5,271 nucleotides of DNA from an uncultured Tolumonas sp. (GCA_903931645.1 CAIZDF010000627.1:1-5271), one strand, 5' to 3'. Positions 1 to 4,987 are shown, numbered from the stretch's first letter. Notes: a model not told the origin generated them from the sequence alone. Numbers and translations are program-made.

Positions 1-88
1 GATAATCCATGCATTCCAAAATCTTGCCGGATCAGTTGCTTACATTCGATATATTAGTTAGTAAGTCTTATTTATCAATTAGATAAAA
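1..88. other. Short non-coding edge region
   Basis: This A+T-rich stretch lies downstream of the sutR stop codon and runs to the window edge. I see no supported gene in it. The only structure is a weak hairpin, TTTATC (71-76) pairing with GATAAA (82-87) around a 5-nt loop, just past the sutR stop. It is too A+T-rich and lacks a clear T-run in the sutR direction, so I do not call it a terminator. Confidence 0.5.
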
Positions 89-643
89 TTAGCTATAACT
101 AATCAAATTATGAAATTTCACTTCAATATTTGAGCTATTACGATAACCGTGCGCTTTCGATGCATCGAAGCGCACAGCATCGCCCGCCGCTAATTGCTGC
201 CACTGGCCTTCAATCAACACCTCTAATGAACCATTGAGCGGAATAACATGCTCTGTTACGCCATTGGCATGTGCGGCTGAGTGATATTCAATGCCGGCGG
301 GTAGCGTGACTTGTAATAACTCAAAGCCAAATTTGGGATCAAACGGGATGATCGCTTTGGCGGCGATATCTCCACCAGTCATATGCTGTATTTCGGCAGC
401 ACTATCGCCTAACCAAAGCGTCTGTGGTGTGGTTGAGGGTTCGAGAAAGGTAGAAAACGAAGTCTCAAATCCGGTCGCAATTTTCCACAAGGTTGCGACG
501 GTCGGGCTTGATTCACCGCGTTCAATTTGCCCCAGCATCGCTTTACTCACGCCAGTGGCTTGCGCTGCTTTATCTAAACTCCAGCTTCTCTGTTTGCGTA
601 ACAACTGCAACGTAGCTGCAATGTGTTGAGTCAGTTCCAGCAT
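89..643 (-). CDS. sutR: SutR/YdcN-like XRE-cupin transcriptional regulator
   Basis: A 184-residue DNA-binding regulator. Residues about 8-62 form an XRE-type helix-turn-helix domain; the stretch GVSKAMLGQIERGESSPTVA (31-50) is nearly identical to E. coli SutR as I recall it. Residues about 105-180 form a small cupin domain with His125, Glu131, His132 and His165 as possible ligand-site residues. The family pairs an N-terminal DNA-binding domain with a C-terminal effector-sensing cupin; E. coli SutR has been described as a regulator linked to sulfur utilisation. I chose the ATG at 641-643 because it matches the length and N-terminus of E. coli SutR. The upstream TTG at 680-682 would place an operator-like palindrome inside the gene. 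It is divergent from the BenE-type transporter, as ydcN and ydcO are neighbours in E. coli, so it probably controls that gene and itself. The effector is unknown. Confidence 0.9.
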   Translation of the reverse strand: MLELTQHIAATLQLLRKQRSWSLDKAAQATGVSKAMLGQIERGESSPTVATLWKIATGFETSFSTFLEPSTTPQTLWLGDSAAEIQHMTGGDIAAKAIIPFDPKFGFELLQVTLPAGIEYHSAAHANGVTEHVIPLNGSLEVLIEGQWQQLAAGDAVRFDASKAHGYRNSSNIEVKFHNLISYS

Positions 644-653
644 TAATAGTCCA

Positions 654-682
654 TTTATATGGCTGTGCGTTATAGCGCACAA
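654..682 (-). promoter_or_regulatory. Predicted sutR promoter
   Basis: On the minus strand a -35 hexamer TTGTGC (682-677) and a -10 hexamer TATAAA (659-654) are separated by exactly 17 nt, a good sigma70 arrangement. The operator-like palindrome at 665-680 covers most of the -35 and the spacer, so a bound regulator would block RNA polymerase. Transcription would begin near 647, only about 4 nt before the sutR ATG. Confidence 0.65.
665..680. promoter_or_regulatory. Operator-like palindrome O1 (sutR side)
   Basis: Read on the minus strand this is GTGCGCTATAACGCAC, an imperfect 16-bp inverted repeat with one mismatched base pair per half-site. It matches the second palindrome at 702-717 at 14 of 16 positions when each is read in the direction of its own promoter. 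Its position over the -35 and spacer of the predicted sutR promoter suggests autorepression by SutR. Binding by SutR is inferred from adjacency. Confidence 0.65.
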
Positions 683-699
683 TTGAGGCTTGTGGTAAT

Positions 700-728
700 T
701 TGAGCGTTATAACGCACATGGATATATC
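700..728 (+). promoter_or_regulatory. Predicted transporter promoter
   Basis: On the plus strand a -35 hexamer TTGAGC (700-705) and a -10 hexamer TATATC (723-728) lie 17 nt apart. The palindrome at 702-717 starts at the third base of the -35, exactly as on the sutR side. Transcription would start near 735, giving a leader of about 70 nt before the transporter ATG. Confidence 0.65.
702..717. promoter_or_regulatory. Operator-like palindrome O2 (transporter side)
   Basis: GAGCGTTATAACGCAC contains a perfect 12-bp palindrome, GCGTTATAACGC (704-715). Its centre lies 37 bp from the centre of O1. It overlaps the -35 and spacer of the predicted transporter promoter, which points to repression by the divergently encoded SutR-like protein. 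That assignment is inferred. Confidence 0.7.
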
Positions 729-794
729 GTCAGACTAACCTGACAGGCCGAGTTTGTCACTGCAGGTTTTATCTCTTTGGGCGGTCAGCAAAAT

Positions 795-799
795 AGGAG
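795..799 (+). promoter_or_regulatory. Ribosome binding site of the transporter gene
   Basis: AGGAG sits 6 nt before the ATG at 806 and fixes that start codon. Confidence 0.85.
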
Positions 800-805
800 A
801 GGGTA

Positions 806-1957
806 ATGCGTTTTGCATTAAGTTTACCGGTCGCCGGATTTGTGGCGAATCTGGTCGGGTTCAGTAGTTCCGTGGCGTTGATTTTTCAAGCTGCTAACAG
901 CATGACTGGCGCGAATGCACAGTTAACCAGCTCATGGTTGTTTGCGCTATGTCTTGGTTCTGGGTTAAGTACACTGATTTTATCGTTTTATTATCGCCAG
1001 CCGATTTTAACTGCGTGGTCGACACCGGGCGCTGCATTACTGATCAGCAGCTTACAAGGGGTCACACCTGCGTTGGCAACTGGTGCATTTTTGTTTTCCG
1101 CATTCTTGATCAGCCTGTGTGGTGTCACTGGTCTGTTTGCCCGACTGATGCATAAGATCCCAACCGCATTGGCCTCGGCGATGTTAGCGGGTGTGCTGGT
1201 TCGCTTTGGTATGAAAGTGTTTGAACAGATGCCACTCCAGCCTGCACTCATCATCAGTATGTTACTGGTTTATTTATTGGCGAAGCAGTTTTATCCACGT
1301 TACGCAATCTTGTTTGTCTTGGTGGTGGGCAGTGTGGTTGCGTGGCAACAAGGGCTTTTGCAGGCCAATACTCAGCCACTGACGTTTGTGTCTCCGGTGC
1401 TGATCTGGCCGTCGTTTGATCTCGCCACGCTGCTTGGCGTTGGCTTACCACTGTTTATTGTCACCATGGCTTCACAGAATTTACCCGGTATTGCGGTGAT
1501 GAGAGCGAACGGTTATCAGGCACCGGTGTCGGCTTCTTTGACGGTTACGGGCGTTCTTAACCTGCTATTGGCGCCATTGGGTTGTTTTGCCATTAATCTG
1601 GCGGCGATCACGGCGGCGATTTGTATGGGGCCGGAAGCGCATGAAGATTCAAAACAGCGTTATAAAGCAGCAGTGTTTGCGGGCGCTGGCTATCTAATTG
1701 CGGGTGTGTTTGGTGCCAGTATTGTGACCTTGTTTGCCATCTTGCCGGGCGCATTGATCATGGGTGTGGCGGGCATTGCGTTGTTTGGCACGATAGGGGC
1801 GAGCTTGCATGCAGCCTTGCATGATGAACATCAGCGGGAAGCTGCCTTATTGACGTTTCTGGTGACTGCCAGTGGGTTGAGTTTGTGGGGCGTCGGTTCT
1901 GCGTTCTGGGGGCTGGTGGTAGGAGTTTTAGTCATGATGTGCTACCGAAAACGGTAG
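806..1957 (+). CDS. BenE-family (YdcO-like) membrane transporter
   Basis: A 383-residue, very hydrophobic inner-membrane protein of the BenE family, named for benzoate/H+ symporters; E. coli YdcO, of similar length, is the closest relative I recognise. Hydrophobic segments run from the N-terminus (about 5-30) to the C-terminus (about 345-378), consistent with roughly 10-14 membrane passes. Family-like motifs are TAWSTPGAAL (69-78), TMASQNLPGIAVMRANGY (220-237) and the stretch APLGCFAINLAAIT (256-269) followed by MGPEAHED (274-281). The charged tail CYRKR should lie in the cytoplasm. The start is set by an AGGAG at 795-799. It is divergent from sutR and shares its paired operator region, so it is probably repressed by that regulator. 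Family membership is clear, but benzoate as substrate is not shown: no aromatic-degradation gene is in view, and the E. coli relative pairs with a sulfur-linked regulator. The final codons and stop form half of a hairpin. Confidence 0.9.
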   Translation: MRFALSLPVAGFVANLVGFSSSVALIFQAANSMTGANAQLTSSWLFALCLGSGLSTLILSFYYRQPILTAWSTPGAALLISSLQGVTPALATGAFLFSAFLISLCGVTGLFARLMHKIPTALASAMLAGVLVRFGMKVFEQMPLQPALIISMLLVYLLAKQFYPRYAILFVLVVGSVVAWQQGLLQANTQPLTFVSPVLIWPSFDLATLLGVGLPLFIVTMASQNLPGIAVMRANGYQAPVSASLTVTGVLNLLLAPLGCFAINLAAITAAICMGPEAHEDSKQRYKAAVFAGAGYLIAGVFGASIVTLFAILPGALIMGVAGIALFGTIGASLHAALHDEHQREAALLTFLVTASGLSLWGVGSAFWGLVVGVLVMMCYRKR

Positions 1958-1963
1958 CACATC
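1936..1963. terminator. Hairpin overlapping the transporter stop codon, between convergent genes
   Basis: A perfect 12-bp stem, GATGTGCTACCG (1936-1947) with CGGTAGCACATC (1952-1963), closes an AAAA loop. The TAG stop (1955-1957) is inside the right arm. It lies between the converging transporter and suhB genes and could stop transcription from either side. On the plus strand it is followed, after a gap, by the T-rich TTTGTTT. No T-run follows on the minus strand, so intrinsic termination is plausible but not strong. Confidence 0.6.
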
Positions 1964-1991
1964 CGAACACTTTGTTTACCAGTGAACGGGC

Positions 1992-2795
1992 TTATTTAGC
2001 CAGTGACTCTGGTAACTCTTCGCGGATTTTCGCCAGCAGTGCTTTCACAATGCGTGGGTTACCACAAACGATATTGCCGCTGTTGTCATAGTTATGACCA
2101 CCGGCAAAATCGGTAGCAATTGCACCCGCTTCACGAGCAATCAGTTCACCAGCAGCCAGATCCCATGGCTTCAGACCCAGTTCCCAGTAACCGTCCATGC
2201 GGCCAGCAGCCACATAGGCCAGATCCAGACTGGCTGCGCCGGCACGGCGGATATCAGCACATTCTTGGAATATGTTGTTAAACATAGTCAGGAAAGACTG
2301 GTAATGGTGACGGTGACGATGTGGGAAGGCAGTGGCTAATACACAACCGTTCAGATCTTTCGCATTGCTGCAACGCAGACGGTAGCCGTTCAGCTGTGCG
2401 CCAGCACCACGGGAAGCGGTAAACAGTTCATCACGGATTGGGTCATAAACAACGCCCACTTCGGTACGGCCTTTAATGCGCAGGGCAATAGAGACAGCGA
2501 AATGAGGAATGCCTTTAACGAAGTTGGTAGTGCCATCCAGTGGGTCGATAATCCATTGGTAATCAGCGTCTTTACCGCTGCTCAAACCGCTCTCTTCTGC
2601 CACGATGCTGTGGTCAGGGTAAGATTTTCTGATCGTCTGAATGATCACGTTTTCCGCTTCACGATCGACGTTAGTAACAAAATCGTTCATAGCCTTTTGC
2701 ATGGTTTCAATTTTGCTTGGATCAGCAAAACTTTTCACAATAACCTGACCAGCACTACGGGCTGCGCGGACAGCAATATTCAGCATGGGATGCAT
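1992..2795 (-). CDS. suhB: Inositol-1-monophosphatase / Nus-factor partner SuhB
   Basis: A 267-residue cytoplasmic protein, the same length as E. coli SuhB and with the same residues at the active-site positions. It belongs to the Mg2+-dependent inositol monophosphatase family, which hydrolyses inositol phosphates. Metal and catalytic motifs are visible: Glu67 in VAEESG, Asp84 and Asp87 in WIIDPLDGTTNF (81-92), and Asp212 in KPWDLAAGELIAREAG (209-224). In E. coli SuhB also joins NusA and the Nus factors in rRNA antitermination and ribosome maturation. The ATG at 2793-2795 is preceded by GGTGA at 2807-2803, 7 nt upstream, and gives the expected N-terminus MHPMLNIAVRAAR. It converges on the transporter gene. 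It lies 153 bp downstream of grxA on the same strand, but has its own promoter and boxA-like leader element, so it is probably a separate unit under Nus-dependent autocontrol. Confidence 0.96.
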   Translation of the reverse strand: MHPMLNIAVRAARSAGQVIVKSFADPSKIETMQKAMNDFVTNVDREAENVIIQTIRKSYPDHSIVAEESGLSSGKDADYQWIIDPLDGTTNFVKGIPHFAVSIALRIKGRTEVGVVYDPIRDELFTASRGAGAQLNGYRLRCSNAKDLNGCVLATAFPHRHRHHYQSFLTMFNNIFQECADIRRAGAASLDLAYVAAGRMDGYWELGLKPWDLAAGELIAREAGAIATDFAGGHNYDNSGNIVCGNPRIVKALLAKIREELPESLAK

Positions 2796-2813
2796 AATGG
2801 ATTCACCACTGGA

Positions 2814-2824
2814 TGTTAAAGAAC
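2814..2824 (-). promoter_or_regulatory. boxA-like element in the suhB leader
   Basis: GTTCTTTAACA on the minus strand (2824 to 2814) closely matches the rRNA boxA core of gammaproteobacteria, which binds NusB/S10 in the Nus complex. It sits 6 nt before the GGTGA ribosome binding site of suhB and about 13 nt after the predicted transcription start. In E. coli a boxA in the suhB leader mediates autoregulation by blocking ribosome access and allowing Rho termination, so the same role is likely here. Confidence 0.75.
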
Positions 2825-2843
2825 GGGGTTAGAAAACGGCGCG

Positions 2844-2872
2844 ATTATAGGGCGAGGGGAGGCAACAGGCAA
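2844..2872 (-). promoter_or_regulatory. suhB promoter
   Basis: On the minus strand TTGCCT (2872-2867), a 17-nt spacer and a consensus TATAAT (2849-2844) form a strong sigma70 promoter. The -10 is followed by the G+C-rich discriminator CGCGCCG, the kind found at stringently controlled rRNA promoters. The start would be near 2837, giving a leader of about 42 nt that begins shortly before the boxA. Confidence 0.8.
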
Positions 2873-2903
2873 TGTTCTTTTGGCAGGAAGATGAAAATGT
2901 CGC

Positions 2904-2939
2904 CAGCAGCATCCGTGCTGCTGAACTCCGGGCGGAGTT
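2904..2939 (-). terminator. Two abutting hairpins after grxA
   Basis: Reading the minus strand past the grxA stop, the first hairpin is AACTCC (2939-2934), loop GCCC, GGAGTT (2929-2924). The second begins on the next base: CAGCAGCA (2923-2916), loop CGGA, TGCTGCTG (2911-2904). Both stems are perfect (6 and 8 bp). A short TTTT follows about 6 nt later. They probably end, or protect the 3' end of, the trhP-yfhL-grxA transcript. The poor T-run makes simple intrinsic termination uncertain. Confidence 0.55.
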
Positions 2940-2948
2940 AATGCTTAC

Positions 2949-3191
2949 TTACAGCAGGTTTTCAGTCACTGCTTTATAAAAATCGGTATAACCACCAACG
3001 TGTTTTTTACCGACAAAAATCTGTGGCACTGTGCGAACTGGCTGGCCTACTTTTTTCTGCAGATCGGCAACAGTCATGCCGGTTGCAAAAATATCAATGT
3101 AGGTAAACGCAAAGTCACGCTCTTCGCAAAACTTCACGGCCATTTCACAGTAAGGGCAATCAGGTTTGCCATAAATCATTACTGGTTCCAT
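2949..3191 (-). CDS. grxA: Glutaredoxin of the GrxA type
   Basis: An 80-residue cytoplasmic dithiol glutaredoxin with the thioredoxin fold, reducing disulfides or glutathione mixed disulfides at the expense of glutathione. The active site is Cys12-Pro-Tyr-Cys15. The cis-proline motif TVP (54-56) and the glutathione-site motif GGYTD (66-70) are present. The segment PVRTVPQIFVGKKHVGGYTD (51-70) resembles E. coli GrxA (85 residues) more than GrxC, so I use grxA; a third cysteine, Cys22, is also present. The ATG at 3189-3191 directly follows the yfhL stop with no spacer (TAAATG). Its ribosome site AGGAG (3201-3197) lies inside the last yfhL codons, so the two genes are almost certainly co-transcribed and probably translationally coupled. 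In E. coli GrxA serves ribonucleotide reductase and OxyR. Here the context suggests a link to the ferredoxin or TrhP, which is inference. Confidence 0.9.
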   Translation of the reverse strand: MEPVMIYGKPDCPYCEMAVKFCEERDFAFTYIDIFATGMTVADLQKKVGQPVRTVPQIFVGKKHVGGYTDFYKAVTENLL

Positions 3192-3446
3192 TTAGTCTCC
3201 TTTTTCATATAACGATATAAATTTATTGAGTAATTCAAGCTCTGATTCTGGGTGTGCCGGATCAGTGATAATACAGTTGATCGGACACACCCGCACACAG
3301 GTGGGCTCCTCATAGAAGCCCACACATTCGGTACAACGATCTGGCATAATTTCATATACCTTATCGCCCATATAAATGGCCTGATTCGGACATTCGGGTT
3401 CACACATATCGCAATTAGTGCAAGCCTCGGTGATCAGTAGTGCCAT
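3192..3446 (-). CDS. yfhL: YfhL-type 2[4Fe-4S] ferredoxin
   Basis: An 84-residue ferredoxin of the Allochromatium vinosum (Alvin) type, very like E. coli YfhL over the first 50 residues. By family precedent, Cys9, Cys12, Cys15 and Cys54 should hold one [4Fe-4S] cluster. Cys19, Cys38, Cys41 and Cys50 should hold the other. The eight residues between Cys41 and Cys50, and the C-terminal acidic/helical tail, are Alvin-type features. Cys58 in CPINC is a ninth cysteine, as in the A. vinosum protein; as I recall, E. coli YfhL lacks it. The gene starts 2 nt after the trhP stop (TAACGATG) and has no good ribosome site of its own, which suggests translational coupling to trhP. I recall YfhL being reported as needed for TrhP-dependent tRNA hydroxylation in E. 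coli, so the adjacency fits a direct partnership. It acts in the cytoplasm at low redox potential. Confidence 0.93.
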   Translation of the reverse strand: MALLITEACTNCDMCEPECPNQAIYMGDKVYEIMPDRCTECVGFYEEPTCVRVCPINCIITDPAHPESELELLNKFISLYEKGD

Positions 3447-3448
3447 CG

Positions 3449-4813
3449 TTAAGCCGCCGCATGCGGTTGGCGGGTGCTTTCTTTATCATCCAGATTACGC
3501 AATAAAATGCCGTAACTCAGGTCAACATTTTCCGGCACCGGAATTTCCACAATATGGCCATCACCTGGGGCAACTTCAATCTGCTCACCTTTTTTATTTT
3601 CCATGTGCGCTAATTCAAAGCTGATATTGCCCTGTGGTGTCATCAATTCCAGGCTGTTACCAACGAGGAATTTATTTTTCACCGCAATTTTCGCCATGCC
3701 GTTGGCACTGCGTTCCAGCACTTCACCCACAAACTGCTGGCTGTCGGAAACGGAGTAGCCGTAGTCGTAATTCTGATAATCAGAATGCACATGACGACGC
3801 AGGAAACCTTCGGTGTAACCGCGGTGAGCCAGATTTTCCAGCGTGCCCATCAAGTTGGCGTTAAATGGTTTACCTGCTGCCGCGTCATCAATGGCCTGAC
3901 GATATACTTGTGCAGTACGTGCGCAGTAGTAAAAAGATTTAGTCCGGCCTTCAATTTTCAGTGAATGCACACCCAGTTTGCTCAGACGTTCAACATGCTG
4001 GATGGCACGCAAATCGCGAGAGTTCATGATGTAAGTACCGTGTTCATCTTCGAACGCAGTCATGAATTCACCTGGGCGATTTTTCTCTTCCAGCAGAACC
4101 AGTGCGTCGCTTGGGGCACCGAGACCCAGAGTTGGTTCAATTTTGACCGGAATTGGCTCTTGTTTATGCACGATCTGGCCAACATCATCCTGTTTGCCTT
4201 CGTGTACGTTATATTCCCAACGACAAGAGTTGGTGCAGGTGCCTTGGTTCGGGTCGCGTTTGTTCAGATAACCTGACAGCAGGCAACGACCGGAATAGGC
4301 CATGCACAGCGCGCCATGCACAAACACTTCCAACTGAATATCTGGGCACTGTTGGCGGATCTCTTCGATTTCTTCAATAGACAGCTCACGTGACAGGATC
4401 ACGCGTTCCAAGCCCATTTTTTCCCAGAATTTCACGGTCGCCCAGTTAACGGCGTTGGCTTGCACTGACAAATGCACCGGCATTTCCGGGAAGTTTTCAC
4501 GTACCATCATGATCAGGCCCGGATCGGACATAATTAAGGCATCCGGTCCCATATCGATCACGGGTTTCATGTCGCGGACAAAAGTTTTTAACTTAGAGTT
4601 ATGCGGCTGAATATTGGCGACCACATACAGTTTTTTTCCTAAGTCATGCGCTTCGTTGATCCCCAATTGCAGATTGGCATGATCAAATTCGTTATTGCGC
4701 ACACGCAGGCTGTAACGGGGCTGGCCAGCATAAACCGCATCGGCACCGTAAGCATAGGCATAACGCATATTCTTCAGCGTTCCCGCTGGAGACAGTAATT
4801 CTGGTTTAAACAT
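3449..4813 (-). CDS. trhP: tRNA uridine-34 hydroxylation protein TrhP (YegQ), U32 family
   Basis: A 454-residue protein, nearly the same length and sequence as E. coli YegQ/TrhP. In E. coli TrhP makes 5-hydroxyuridine at wobble position 34 of several tRNAs, the precursor of cmo5U; the route depends on prephenate and Fe-S biogenesis, and TrhO is an O2-dependent alternative. The peptidase-U32 signature spans 162-180 (EVFVHGALCMAYSGRCLLS). Cys170, Cys177, Cys193 and Cys197 are the likely [4Fe-4S] ligands. Other conserved blocks are MFKPELLSPAGTLKNMRYAY at the start, SDPGLI (96-101), LSVQANAVNWATVKFW (115-130) and LKIEGRTKS (285-293). I chose the ATG at 4811-4813 because it matches E. coli and has AGAGAG (4825-4820) upstream. 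The frame is open to 4936, but that would run into the rdgC terminator. It is the first gene of the operon with yfhL and grxA. It is not a protease despite the family name. Confidence 0.96.
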   Translation of the reverse strand: MFKPELLSPAGTLKNMRYAYAYGADAVYAGQPRYSLRVRNNEFDHANLQLGINEAHDLGKKLYVVANIQPHNSKLKTFVRDMKPVIDMGPDALIMSDPGLIMMVRENFPEMPVHLSVQANAVNWATVKFWEKMGLERVILSRELSIEEIEEIRQQCPDIQLEVFVHGALCMAYSGRCLLSGYLNKRDPNQGTCTNSCRWEYNVHEGKQDDVGQIVHKQEPIPVKIEPTLGLGAPSDALVLLEEKNRPGEFMTAFEDEHGTYIMNSRDLRAIQHVERLSKLGVHSLKIEGRTKSFYYCARTAQVYRQAIDDAAAGKPFNANLMGTLENLAHRGYTEGFLRRHVHSDYQNYDYGYSVSDSQQFVGEVLERSANGMAKIAVKNKFLVGNSLELMTPQGNISFELAHMENKKGEQIEVAPGDGHIVEIPVPENVDLSYGILLRNLDDKESTRQPHAAA

Positions 4814-4846
4814 GTTGTTCTCTCTTGTCTGATCACAGGTCAGTAA

Positions 4847-4865
4847 GATGCCACCTGATGGCATC
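4847..4865 (-). promoter_or_regulatory. Stem-loop in the trhP leader
   Basis: On the minus strand GATGCCA (4865-4859), loop TCAGG, TGGCATC (4853-4847) is a perfect 7-bp stem. It would begin a few nt from the predicted 5' end of the mRNA, where it could protect the transcript. The loop and closing base CAGGT can also pair with ACCTG (4840-4836) downstream, giving a possible pseudoknot or switch. Function is not known. Confidence 0.45.
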
Positions 4866-4874
4866 GGGCGCGCG

Positions 4875-4903
4875 ATTGTACTCTGGAAAGGGGTATTAAG
4901 GAT
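4875..4903 (-). promoter_or_regulatory. Tentative promoter of the trhP operon
   Basis: TACAAT (4880-4875, minus strand) is a good -10 and is followed by CGCGCG, a G+C-rich discriminator. The -35 is poor: ATCCTT (4903-4898) at 17 nt spacing is the best I see. A promoter is needed somewhere between the terminator at 4911-4950 and the trhP start, and this is the likeliest position. Confidence 0.4.
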
Positions 4904-4910
4904 ATATCTG

Positions 4911-4950
4911 TAAAAACAGCGGGACGATATGCTCATTCCCGCTGTTTTTA
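4911..4950. terminator. Bidirectional intrinsic terminator after rdgC
   Basis: TAAAAACAGCGGGA (4911-4924) and TCCCGCTGTTTTTA (4937-4950) form a perfect 14-bp inverted repeat around a 12-nt loop. The G+C-rich core next to a run of five T on both strands is a textbook bidirectional Rho-independent terminator. It ends rdgC transcription 37 nt past its stop codon and shields the trhP operon. Confidence 0.92.
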
Positions 4951-4987
4951 CATTGTTTTTATCTAGTTTGGTGCTAAACGAATGCGG

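Noticed and set aside
291..629. Plus-strand open frame opposite sutR
   Set aside because: It is antisense to a well-supported gene, has no recognisable domain, and its composition follows from the sutR codons.
641..682. Longer sutR beginning at the TTG at 680-682 (197 residues)
   Set aside because: The extra 13 residues are encoded by the operator and promoter region, have no match in E. coli SutR, and the ATG at 643 gives exact N-terminal alignment.
729..744. Small inverted repeat GTCAG/CTGAC in the transporter leader
   Set aside because: Only a 5-bp stem with a 6-nt loop, which is expected by chance at this length.
2502..2819. Plus-strand frame opposite the 5' half and leader of suhB
   Set aside because: It is antisense to conserved suhB sequence and to the boxA leader; no independent coding evidence.
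3179..3403. Second minus-strand frame overlapping yfhL
   Set aside because: It is a shifted-frame shadow of the ferredoxin gene; the ferredoxin frame has all expected cysteines.
3965..4380. Several overlapping plus-strand frames opposite trhP
   Set aside because: No ribosome sites or family features, and the trhP frame is intact with strong similarity across the same stretch.
4811..4936. Longer trhP beginning at 4936 (495 residues)
   Set aside because: The added 41 residues run into the loop of the rdgC terminator and do not look like the family. The ATG at 4813 matches the E. coli N-terminus and has an upstream ribosome site.
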